Source: Lachnospiraceae bacterium (GTDB lineage Bacteria; Bacillota; Clostridia; Lachnospirales; Lachnospiraceae). From it: a stretch of DNA of 64,000 nucleotides. Position 1 is the stretch's first letter, and each line of letters begins with the position of its first letter. The stretch spans positions 29,696 to 93,695 of the forward strand of contig JAAWEK010000023.1 in the NCBI GenBank assembly GCA_022794265.1, in the 5' to 3' direction. The notes under the pieces were generated by a model, which had not been told where the DNA came from, did not search any database, and was given only the letters and a program-made list of their open reading frames with translations. Positions 26,994 to 34,575 of the stretch are shown here, piece after piece. The position numbers and the translations under genes are program-made.

Positions 26994-28190
26994 TCAGCAC
27001 ACATATTTTTGTCCGTGCAGATAATCTTCGTATATTGGAGACATATCCCGCAGCCGTTTCACAATCTGTTTCAGTTCCCCTACGATATAATCAATATCTT
27101 CTATCGTAGTTTCTGGTGATATGGTTATTCTCAGAGAACCATGGGCTATTTCATGAGGCAGACCGATTGCCAACAGCACATGGGAAGGATCCAGAGAACC
27201 AGAAGTACATGCGGAACCGGAGGAGGCACAGATTCCTCTGGCATCAAGCATAATCAACAGCGACTCTCCTTCTATAAAACGAATTGAAAAACTGGCATTG
27301 TTGGGAAGCCTGTCCACCCGGTCCCCATTCAGGCGGACATAGGGAATCTCCTTTAATACCCGGTCCACCAAATGCTGCCGGAGTGAAGTCATATATTCTG
27401 CATCCTGCTCCAGTCTCTGGTCCGCAATCTCTGTGGCCTTCGCCATTCCCACGATGGCTGGGACATTATGGGTTCCGGCTCTCCGGTTTCTCTCCTGTAC
27501 GCCTCCATGAATCAATGCGCCGATTTTGATTCCGTTTCTTATATATAAAATTCCAATTCCTTTTGGTCCATGAATCTTATGACCGCTGGCGCTTAATAAA
27601 TCAATCCCCAGTTCTTTTACATCGATTCTGATCTGTCCATAGGCCTGAACCGCATCCGTATGAAATAAAATATCATGTTTCCTGGCAATAGCTCCAATAC
27701 GTTTTATATCCTGTATGGTCCCAATCTCATTGTTTGCGTACATGATAGAAATCAGAACTGTATCCTCACGGATAGCAGCTTCCAAATCTGCCGGATTCAC
27801 CTTCCCGTTTTCATTTACATCTAAATATGTGATCTCATAACCATGGGTTTCCAAATATTCACAGGTATGAAGCACTGCATGATGTTCAATCCGGCTTGTA
27901 ATAATATGTCTTCCTTTATGATTCATTGCTTCGGCAGCCGCTTTGATGGCCCAGTTATCCGACTCACTTCCTCCTCCCGTAAAATAAATCTCATTGGAGT
28001 CTGCACCTAAAAATCCTGCAATCCGCTCTCTGGATTCTTCAATCGCCCGTTTCGCCGTTCCCGCAAATGTATATATACTGGCAGGATTTCCGTACCATTC
28101 GGTAAAGTACGGTTTCATACTGTCAAATACTTCCGGATATACTGCGGTTGTTGCCGCATTATCTACATATATGTTAAATTTATCAGTCAT
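26994..28190 (-). CDS. iscS: Cysteine desulfurase IscS/NifS
   Basis: PLP enzyme that releases sulfur from cysteine for cluster assembly and other thiolation pathways. 398 residues from the ATG at 28190, which has AAAGGATG seven bases upstream; the longer reading to 28313 would cover the promoter. Motifs: YVDNAATT at the start, H104 (IEHHAVLH), PLP lysine K205 in SASGHKIHGPKG, and the persulfide loop ASSGSACTSG with C328. A strong promoter and an inverted repeat lie upstream. Confidence 0.95.
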   Translation of the reverse strand: MTDKFNIYVDNAATTAVYPEVFDSMKPYFTEWYGNPASIYTFAGTAKRAIEESRERIAGFLGADSNEIYFTGGGSESDNWAIKAAAEAMNHKGRHIITSRIEHHAVLHTCEYLETHGYEITYLDVNENGKVNPADLEAAIREDTVLISIMYANNEIGTIQDIKRIGAIARKHDILFHTDAVQAYGQIRIDVKELGIDLLSASGHKIHGPKGIGILYIRNGIKIGALIHGGVQERNRRAGTHNVPAIVGMAKATEIADQRLEQDAEYMTSLRQHLVDRVLKEIPYVRLNGDRVDRLPNNASFSIRFIEGESLLIMLDARGICASSGSACTSGSLDPSHVLLAIGLPHEIAHGSLRITISPETTIEDIDYIVGELKQIVKRLRDMSPIYEDYLHGQKYVC

Positions 28191-28208
28191 TAATTTCATC
28201 CTTTCTTT

Positions 28209-28264
28209 AATTCCTACTATCGTTGTATGAATTATACTATACTCTTTTACTAGGAATTTGTCAA
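28209..28264 (-). promoter_or_regulatory. iscS promoter with flanking inverted repeat
   Basis: Minus-strand -35 TTGACA (28259-28264), 17-bp spacer, -10 TATAGT (28236-28241). AATTCCTACTA (28209-28219) and TACTAGGAATT (28248-28258) are an inverted pair matching at 10 of 11 positions. One half is in the spacer and the other in the start of the leader. Candidate site for the Rrf2 regulator of this operon. Confidence 0.65.
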
Positions 28265-28322
28265 GGAAAATATTTAAGAACAGATGGAAAAATAAATATA
28301 GTTTCAGGAACAAAATATCATC

Positions 28323-29057
28323 CTACTCTTCCAGAATATAACATGAACCGCCTGTAACTATTTCATCTGATATAGTTACAGGAAGCTTGGAATCCAAACA
28401 AAATGCCGGTCTGACATAATTTAAATCACTGGAATTTGCAGAACCAAGCATGTTATTACTTCCAATCGTGTATGTACAGGATACTCTCCATGTATCAGGT
28501 GTTCTTAACCACCAGCTAACGCAACTTCCATTTTCAGTATAAGAAATCCGGTTTTTAACCTCATTAAAAAAAGCAATCGAATCCCCCTCTTGTTCTACAG
28601 AATCAATATTCAATTCGCCAATTGACAGTAAGAAAATTTTTCTGTTAATAGTTATTTTTTCATCACCGGAAATACCTATGGAATCATCTGAAATTATAGA
28701 AATATCTACACTTTTTATCACATCTGCAATTTCGTTAAATTGATTAAGAAATATACTATTCAAGAATACATCTATTTCACTGTTTTCATAATATGAATAG
28801 TATTCATTTATTCTCAATGGTTCATCTAAAACATTTCTTCGTAATAAAAGAGTATTTCCCTTATAATCATCAGTAATTACAAGATATGGGACATAAACAT
28901 CATTCTCAAGCAGATATATCTCATGATTGGATTTATTCTGTTTGTTATAAGCTAAATCCGATAAAGTAGAAATATCCTTTTTTTCAGAACATGCTGAAAA
29001 AAAATTCATTCCCAATAATAACACTGCCAAAAAGGCAACTCCTCTTCTCATTTCCAA
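28323..29057 (-). CDS. Lipoprotein with DUF6273-like C-terminal domain
   Basis: 244 residues. Signal peptide with lipobox FFSAC (Cys near 23). The C-terminal part has the pattern SWWLRTPD...YVRPAFCLDS seen in DUF6273-type surface domains of Firmicutes. Function unknown. The start is probably TTG at 29057: GGGAGG sits six bases before it, while the next ATG two codons on would be 12 bases away. Sequence is visibly AT-richer than neighbours. It stands alone between iscS and the polyphosphate-module operon. Confidence 0.7.
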   Translation of the reverse strand: MEMRRGVAFLAVLLLGMNFFSACSEKKDISTLSDLAYNKQNKSNHEIYLLENDVYVPYLVITDDYKGNTLLLRRNVLDEPLRINEYYSYYENSEIDVFLNSIFLNQFNEIADVIKSVDISIISDDSIGISGDEKITINRKIFLLSIGELNIDSVEQEGDSIAFFNEVKNRISYTENGSCVSWWLRTPDTWRVSCTYTIGSNNMLGSANSSDLNYVRPAFCLDSKLPVTISDEIVTGGSCYILEE

Positions 29058-29371
29058 ATAAAACCTCCCTCTTTATTCAAGTGTTCCATGATATAAAAAC
29101 ATGAATATGTAAAATCCATGTTATACTACGGGTATATATTATAACACTTTTTTCTTTTCTAATATATATATTAAACACACAAAAAATACACCTTAAAGGT
29201 TCATATTACACACAATTAAACAAAAAAACAGCGCCTACGTCCGGTAAACTAAGCGCCGTTTTTATACAACTACCAATCAAGCATTCATTTCATACTGTAA
29301 ATAGTGAGATTGAAGAAATATCACAAAAAAGCAGTAACATTCATGCTGCTTCATATAACATACCCGGATTA
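29058..29371. other. 314-bp intergenic region
   Basis: Contains the leader of the lipoprotein gene (AT-rich, with promoter-like TATAAT-type sequences near 29130-29150) and the terminator of the upstream DUF4956 operon at 29222-29263. No further gene or RNA seen. Confidence 0.6.
29222..29263 (-). terminator. Terminator after the VTC/DUF4956 operon
   Basis: Minus-strand AACGGCGC (53-60 of 29200 block) pairs with GCGCTGTT, with an 18-nt loop, and is followed by a seven-U run (29222-29228). Located about 110 bp after the DUF4956 stop. Confidence 0.7.
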
Positions 29372-30064
29372 TTACAGCATCTCAACTACTTCTGCCCTGC
29401 ACAGCAGTATGCCTAAATTTCCGTTTCTGCATCTCAGTTCATCAATAAATTTTTTTTCATCCGCATCTTTCTTAAAAATAAGCTGATAGGTCAGTTCGTA
29501 CATGGAACCCATATTTGTAGTTCTCACCTTATCCAAATATATCTTATCTGTAAATTCCTGAAACAAATCATCAAACGCCCCCTGATAATTCAGGTTTTCG
29601 GGAATAGTTATGCGCAATGTCTTTTCCACATTCCGGATAACACCATAATTCGTCATCATCAGAATAAAATAAACAACTCCGATTATCACCGTAGCAACTG
29701 CCGCAAAAACAATATACCCCATTCCGGCGGCCAGACCGATGGCCATGGCAAATAATACATGGGAAATATCCTTGGAATCTCCAGGAAGACTCCGGAATCT
29801 TACCAGCGTAAATACTCCGGCTATGGAAAAAGCCCTGGCAATATCGCTTCCGACAAGTATAATAACAATGGATACCATGGCCGGAAGAATTACAAGAGTA
29901 ATCGCAAAATTTGTAGAAAAACGTTTTCTCCGGTTTGTAAATATATATATTATACTGATGATCAGCCCAAGAATCAGGGCAACTCCTATACATATCAGGG
30001 CATCCAAAGGCACTATGCTTAAAGTTGTACTTCCTTCAGATGTTTCAAAAATTGTATCTAACAT
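29372..30064 (-). CDS. DUF4956 membrane protein (partner of VTC-like polyphosphate polymerase)
   Basis: 230 residues with about four transmembrane helices in the first ~145 residues (DALICIGVALILGLIISI, FAITLVILPAMVSIVIILVG, a block around SLPGDSKDISHVLFAMAIGL, then VIIGVVYFILMM) and a soluble ferredoxin-like C-terminus. The conserved AFSIAGVFTLVRFRSLPGD motif is diagnostic of DUF4956. This family repeatedly occurs next to VTC-domain proteins, as here: its ATG overlaps the VTC gene's stop by seven bases. It probably forms the membrane channel or anchor that accepts the polymer, by analogy with the eukaryotic VTC complex; this is inference. Confidence 0.85.
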   Translation of the reverse strand: MLDTIFETSEGSTTLSIVPLDALICIGVALILGLIISIIYIFTNRRKRFSTNFAITLVILPAMVSIVIILVGSDIARAFSIAGVFTLVRFRSLPGDSKDISHVLFAMAIGLAAGMGYIVFAAVATVIIGVVYFILMMTNYGVIRNVEKTLRITIPENLNYQGAFDDLFQEFTDKIYLDKVRTTNMGSMYELTYQLIFKKDADEKKFIDELRCRNGNLGILLCRAEVVEML

Positions 30065-30798
30065 ATTTTTCTCTCCGTTCCGCTGCGTTTTGCAGCTATA
30101 TAATTTTTATATTCCGTTCCGTATTTCGAAAAGGAACAGCCGTAAATCCTCAGTTCCGTAAGAAGTTCCGACAACCAGACCGGCATACTTCCCACCGTTT
30201 TTATTTCCATGAGCCAGGTTCCCTTTTTTAATAATTCTTCTCCGTCATCCCCGGATTCCAACCGCAGACGTTCTCTTCTGGTTCGAATATTGGTATCAAA
30301 AGTAATACGCAGTTCTTCGTCCTCCTTTCCGAACAATGCCTTTCTGTCATATGCCAGATAGACCTTCGGCACAGGCTGATACAAATCCATAAAATACTTC
30401 AGTTCATTTAACACCTGTTCATTGATATAGGAATTTGGCATTGGAATTTTATTTTCCAGCAAAAAATCATAGGCTTCACTTAATTGCAAAACCGTTCTCC
30501 GCTTATTTACAACGCCTTTAAATTTTTTCTTGATTTCCAGAAAAACCTTATCCTCCAAAGCCGGAATACCGTAACTTCTAAGACGCAGCTTCTCCTTATA
30601 CACCGGGCGGTCAATGGAGCGGCGTATCAGTTCATCATCCCATGTATCAAAATAAATATTACTTATGGAATAAAATCTGTTTCCCATGCAGAACCTGTCC
30701 TCAACCATATAACCGCTTAACTTCTCATTCAGAACATGATAAGAGTAATCATCAATAATATACTTCTTTTCCACACGGTTAAATACTTCAATTGCCAT
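30058..30798 (-). CDS. VTC-domain polyphosphate polymerase-like protein
   Basis: 246 residues covering a complete VTC triphosphate-tunnel fold. Charged tunnel residues line up with the family: RVEKKY (8-13), SNIYFDT (46-52), KEKLRLRSYG (68-77; R72, R74), FLEIKKK (86-92; E88, K90), AYDRKA (R152), LMEIKT (E198, K200) and the C-terminal CSFSKYGTEY (221-230). In yeast Vtc4 the equivalent residues polymerise ATP gamma-phosphate into polyphosphate. Strong ribosome site (AGGAG). Cytoplasmic, coupled to the DUF4956 membrane gene; a two-component system is encoded just upstream. Confidence 0.88.
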   Translation of the reverse strand: MAIEVFNRVEKKYIIDDYSYHVLNEKLSGYMVEDRFCMGNRFYSISNIYFDTWDDELIRRSIDRPVYKEKLRLRSYGIPALEDKVFLEIKKKFKGVVNKRRTVLQLSEAYDFLLENKIPMPNSYINEQVLNELKYFMDLYQPVPKVYLAYDRKALFGKEDEELRITFDTNIRTRRERLRLESGDDGEELLKKGTWLMEIKTVGSMPVWLSELLTELRIYGCSFSKYGTEYKNYIAAKRSGTERKIC

Positions 30799-30813
30799 GT
30801 TTCTCCTGCCTTT

Positions 30814-32337
30814 CTAACTTTCTTCCGAAATCTTCAGTTCAAACCAGAAGGTACTTCCCATACCTTCCCTGCTTTCTACTCCATACTCCGCATGATGGAG
30901 CTTCAATATATTCTGAACAATGGATAATCCCAGACCGCTGCCCATAACCGCCCGCTTATGGTTCTTGTCCGCCTTATAATAACGTTCCCATACATTGTCC
31001 AGCTCACTTTCCGGAATTCCGGCTCCGGAATCTGCAACTTCAATTCTGACACTACCAGATGTTACACTTTGGCGAATCAGAACCTTTTTATCTTCCCCGG
31101 TATAATTCACCGCATTGCTGATCAGATTATATATAACCTGGTAAATCTTAAATTCATCCGCTTCCACTATGATATGTTCCCCATACTGAAATTCAATGAT
31201 ATATCCATAGGGCTCCAGCAGTTTGGCATACCGGTCTGTTGTGGCCTGAATACTTTCCGTCAAATCATATTCTTTCATTTCCAGAACGGTGACACCTGCC
31301 TGAATTTTTGACATGTCCAGCAGATCATTTACCAAAACGGTCAGTCGTCTGGTTTCGTCAATAATCACCTGTACATTTTCCGGTGTATTTTCGCCGGGCA
31401 AATCTCTCATTACCTCCGAATAAGCAGTAATCATGGTCAACGGAGTCCGTAGATCATGGGATACATTGGCCAGAAGTTCCTTCTGAAGCACATCGGTTTT
31501 GGAAAGTTCCTTTGCCGTATGATTCAGCGTATCGGACAATTCAGAAATTTCCCTGTAATCCTTTCCGTTGAATTCCACGGAAAAATTTCCTTTTGCCAAT
31601 TCCTTAGCTGTATCATTGATTACAATAATCGGACGGGATACTCTTCTTGATATTATAAATGCTATGACTAAAGATAACAATATCAATATAATGGATATAT
31701 AAACTAATTGAATCCGCAAGGTATGTACGGTAGCCCCTACCGGTGAAATCACAGAATTCAGAAAAACAACATATTCCGTTCCGGCGGCAACAGTCACCAC
31801 CTGTATGGATACAACGCTTTCGTTTTCGGTATTCTCAGGCATATTCGGCATCCAGTTAAACCGGTCTGGTTCCCTGTCCTTTCCGGCAGGAAACCGGTTG
31901 TCCGGTATATCCTCTTCCTTCTCTGTCATCCCCGACTCTATTTCTTTTGTCTTTAATTCCAATGTGCCTCCCTGTTCCACAGCCTTCTGATAAAGCTGAA
32001 CAATTACTTTCTGATGCAGCTTATGTATGGAACAGCCCGGAGTGGCTTCGGCCGAATACAGCTTTTTTCCTTCCGAATCCGTAATCAGAATACAGATATC
32101 ATAATTCCCGGATATAGTTTCCACCGCTTCCGCCAGATTGGTATCATTGATTACAGAAATCAAATTCTCTTCGGCGCTTTTCAGTTCTTTTTTCTTAATA
32201 CTCTTATAAAACACATCCAGATATACCGTCTGAAACAACCACAGCAGTATCAGCAGAATCACAATAAAACTTAAAAGATAACAGAAAATTTTCCATTTAA
32301 TACTAATTCTCTCATGCCTCAAAACGATATCCCACAC
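30814..32337 (-). CDS. Sensor histidine kinase (HAMP-HisKA-HATPase)
   Basis: 507 residues: transmembrane helix 1 (about 18-40), an extracellular sensor of ~170 residues with an acidic Pro/Glu segment, helix 2 (211-230), HAMP (230-283), HisKA with phosphoacceptor H294 in NVSHDLRTPL, and HATPase with N box NLISNAVNYTG and G boxes DSGAGIPE and GSGLGLSIV. The start is uncertain: the reading used begins with GTG at 32337 and overlaps the regulator gene by 26 bp; a TTG five codons later is an alternative. It follows its regulator and precedes the VTC gene by 15 bp, so phosphate or envelope stress are possible inputs. Confidence 0.9.
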   Translation of the reverse strand: MWDIVLRHERISIKWKIFCYLLSFIVILLILLWLFQTVYLDVFYKSIKKKELKSAEENLISVINDTNLAEAVETISGNYDICILITDSEGKKLYSAEATPGCSIHKLHQKVIVQLYQKAVEQGGTLELKTKEIESGMTEKEEDIPDNRFPAGKDREPDRFNWMPNMPENTENESVVSIQVVTVAAGTEYVVFLNSVISPVGATVHTLRIQLVYISIILILLSLVIAFIISRRVSRPIIVINDTAKELAKGNFSVEFNGKDYREISELSDTLNHTAKELSKTDVLQKELLANVSHDLRTPLTMITAYSEVMRDLPGENTPENVQVIIDETRRLTVLVNDLLDMSKIQAGVTVLEMKEYDLTESIQATTDRYAKLLEPYGYIIEFQYGEHIIVEADEFKIYQVIYNLISNAVNYTGEDKKVLIRQSVTSGSVRIEVADSGAGIPESELDNVWERYYKADKNHKRAVMGSGLGLSIVQNILKLHHAEYGVESREGMGSTFWFELKISEES

Positions 32338-32989
32338 CCCGCAATGTGACCAGAAACTTCCGGTATTCCTTCAGACTGCTTCGCAACAGTTTTATATGGG
32401 TATCCAGAGTCCTGTCATCGCCATAATAATCATAGCCCCATACTTCATTGAGCAGTTTCTCTCTGGACAATGCGATTCCCCTGTTTATCACCATATAAAA
32501 TAACAAATCATATTCCTTCGGAGTCAGCTCTGCCTTTTCTCCGTTTACTTTCACTATTCTGCTGGTAAAATCAATGTTCAGTCCCTCTGCTTCAAAGATG
32601 TCATGGGAATCAGAATTTCCTGTTCTGTTCTGATTTCTGGATATAACAACTTTTACCCGCATCATAAGTTCCTTTGGTGAAAATGGTTTTACCACATAGT
32701 CATCAATTCCCAATTCAAAACCATGAATTTTATCATATTCCTCTCCCCTTGCAGAAAGCATGATTATGGGTATCTCCCGGTTTTCCCGAATTTTTCTGCA
32801 AACGGTAAATCCATCCAGTTCCGGCATCATGATATCCAGTATTACCAGATTGAAATCTCTGGTTCTGCATAAATCTATCGCCTCTATTCCATTGGAAGCC
32901 TCGGTAATGGCATATCCCTCAAATTCCCCATATTTTCTTATAACTGTTCTGATTTTTTCTTCATCATCCACAACCAGAATACTGTACAT
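32312..32989 (-). CDS. OmpR/PhoB-family response regulator
   Basis: 225 residues: receiver with D8/D9, phosphoacceptor D52 (LVILDIMMPELDG) and conserved lysine in VVKPFSP, then a winged-helix DNA-binding domain (about 130-224; ELTPKEYDLLFYM, DDRTLDTHIKLLRS, RGVGYRFE). GAGGCG precedes the ATG. First gene of the unit regulator-kinase-VTC-DUF4956, which suggests that it activates its own operon. Confidence 0.93.
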   Translation of the reverse strand: MYSILVVDDEEKIRTVIRKYGEFEGYAITEASNGIEAIDLCRTRDFNLVILDIMMPELDGFTVCRKIRENREIPIIMLSARGEEYDKIHGFELGIDDYVVKPFSPKELMMRVKVVISRNQNRTGNSDSHDIFEAEGLNIDFTSRIVKVNGEKAELTPKEYDLLFYMVINRGIALSREKLLNEVWGYDYYGDDRTLDTHIKLLRSSLKEYRKFLVTLRGVGYRFEA

Positions 32990-33149
32990 TCAATCGCCTC
33001 CTTGTAAACAGACTATACCTTTTGAATGTGTTGAATATGTGTAAAATACTTAATGGATTTCTGATAGTTGCTTTCATATACTGATTGTGTAATTATAACA
33101 TATCCCCATTGGTTTTCATTAAAATATAATATATATTTTACTATTTTTA

Positions 33150-33178
33150 TTGAATTTTTCACGTTTTTATTGTAAAAT
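33150..33178 (+). promoter_or_regulatory. Promoter of the CheY-CheX-like operon
   Basis: TTGAAT (33150-33155), 17-bp spacer, TAAAAT (33173-33178), about 48 bp before the ATG, in very AT-rich DNA between divergent operons. Confidence 0.55.
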
Positions 33179-33225
33179 ATAAACAGATTTTAAAGGAATT
33201 ATAATAGCGAAAGGAGTTTTAGTCA

Positions 33226-33606
33226 ATGACTATTAATGAGTTTAAAGTACTTGTATGTGATGACTCCATTTTATCACGAAAGAAATTAAAAGATTGTATA
33301 TTATCCATGGGTTGTGCCGAAGTATTTGAAGCTGCCGACGGAGAAGAAGCCATTGCACAGTATGAGGCAAACAGACCGAATTTGGTATTTATGGATATTG
33401 TAATGCCGAAAAAAGATGGTATCGAAGCCGTAACAGAAATTTTAAAAATCGATTCCAAGGCAAAAATCGTTATGGCCTCTTCCGTAGGTACACAATCATT
33501 TTTAAAGGATGCCATTAAAGCTGGCGCTTTCGATTTCCTGCAAAAACCGTTTGATCCGGAACAGGTAAAAAAATTAGTTAATAACGTATGTAAAGGAGGC
33601 TGCTAG
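33226..33606 (+). CDS. CheY-like stand-alone receiver protein
   Basis: 126 residues, a receiver domain only. D12/D13 (VCDDS), phosphoacceptor D57 (LVFMDIVMPKKDG), the conserved Ser/Thr in VMASSVG and K107-region in FLQKPFDP are present. AAAGGAG precedes the ATG. The next gene begins directly after the stop codon. Without an output domain it must act through protein contacts; the CheX-like neighbour is the obvious phosphatase or partner. No flagellar or chemotaxis cluster is in the window. Confidence 0.92.
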   Translation: MTINEFKVLVCDDSILSRKKLKDCILSMGCAEVFEAADGEEAIAQYEANRPNLVFMDIVMPKKDGIEAVTEILKIDSKAKIVMASSVGTQSFLKDAIKAGAFDFLQKPFDPEQVKKLVNNVCKGGC

Positions 33607-34488
33607 ATGTTTACACAGTTTTTTGGAAACTACTTATTAAATCAGAATCTGGTAACGCCTGAACAGTTAGTGGATGCTCTTCAGGAGAAGAAAAACACAA
33701 GAATGAAACTGGGTGTTTTAGCCATCAATGCCGGTTATATGACTGCCAGCCAGGTGGAGCGTGTTCACGAAATGCAGAGCAAAATGGATAAACGTATCGG
33801 CGATATTGCTGTAGAATTGGGATATATGACCGACGAACAGGTAATGGAACTGCTCCATTCCCAGCCTCTTGGCTACCTTCTCCTCGGCCAGGCCCTGGTT
33901 GACAAAGGATATATGACCAATACCCAGTTTGAAGATGCCATTCATGCATATAAAGAAAAGTACTCTCTGACTGACGAGGATATCGCAGATAATAAAAATT
34001 CCAAAGTAGAAAATCTCATTTCTTCTTTCTGCGATTTCTCCCAGACTTCAAATCCTACATTATACGAGGAATTTGTATCATTACTGATGAATAATCTGGT
34101 CCGTTTTGTAGGAGATGATTTTACGCCATTGGAACCTGTAACTGTTACAGATGTAAACGGCTTAAAATCCACTACCCAGAATATCACCGGTGAATTCTCT
34201 ACTACCACATCTATTATGGCTGACGATTCTGCATTTATTGAATTTGCCACCAGATATGCTGATGAAGAGATTACCGAAATGAACGAATATGTAGAAGCTT
34301 CTGCTCAGGACTTTATCAATCTCCACAACGGCTTATTCACGGTTAATGTATCAAATAACCAGCAGATTGAGTTAAAATTAACCCCTCCGACACCGTTGTC
34401 CGATGCTGACCTGGAGAACTGCAAAAATGCACTGATTCTTCCTTTCCAGTATCCGTTTGGAATTATTAAATTCTGTATTACTCTTTAA
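33607..34488 (+). CDS. CheX-like protein with four MshEN-type 29-residue repeats
   Basis: 293 residues. The first 116 hold four repeats in exact 29-residue phase: the glycines of FFGN, KLGV, RIGD and LLGQ are at 7, 36, 65 and 94, and each repeat has a G(Y/L)(M/V)T turn and ends near Gln or Lys. A 24-residue motif joined by 5-residue linkers is the MshEN pattern that binds c-di-GMP; repeats 2 and 3 fit best (K34/R63 before LG/IG, Q57 and Q86 at the ends). Residues ~135-293 resemble CheX-type CheY-P phosphatases, with the likely catalytic helix at EASAQDFINLHNG (Asn kept, Asp rather than Glu). It abuts the CheY-like gene. A fusion of c-di-GMP sensing to receiver dephosphorylation is inferred. 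Confidence 0.75.
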   Translation: MFTQFFGNYLLNQNLVTPEQLVDALQEKKNTRMKLGVLAINAGYMTASQVERVHEMQSKMDKRIGDIAVELGYMTDEQVMELLHSQPLGYLLLGQALVDKGYMTNTQFEDAIHAYKEKYSLTDEDIADNKNSKVENLISSFCDFSQTSNPTLYEEFVSLLMNNLVRFVGDDFTPLEPVTVTDVNGLKSTTQNITGEFSTTTSIMADDSAFIEFATRYADEEITEMNEYVEASAQDFINLHNGLFTVNVSNNQQIELKLTPPTPLSDADLENCKNALILPFQYPFGIIKFCITL

Positions 34489-34502
34489 TATATGTCCTTG
34501 TT

Positions 34503-34546
34503 AAAAAAGAGATTTCCGATAGTAACAGACCGGAAATCTCTTTTTT
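34503..34546. terminator. Bidirectional terminator between CheX-like gene and thrC
   Basis: AAAAAAGAGATTTCCG (34503-34518) and CGGAAATCTCTTTTTT (34531-34546) form a perfect 16-bp inverted repeat with a 12-nt loop; usable from both converging genes. Confidence 0.9.
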
Positions 34547-34575
34547 CTTTCAATTCATCTATAACATATTTTCTA

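Noticed and set aside
30958-31311. 117-codon plus-strand open frame inside the histidine kinase gene
   Set aside because: Shadow of the kinase HATPase domain; no ribosome site.
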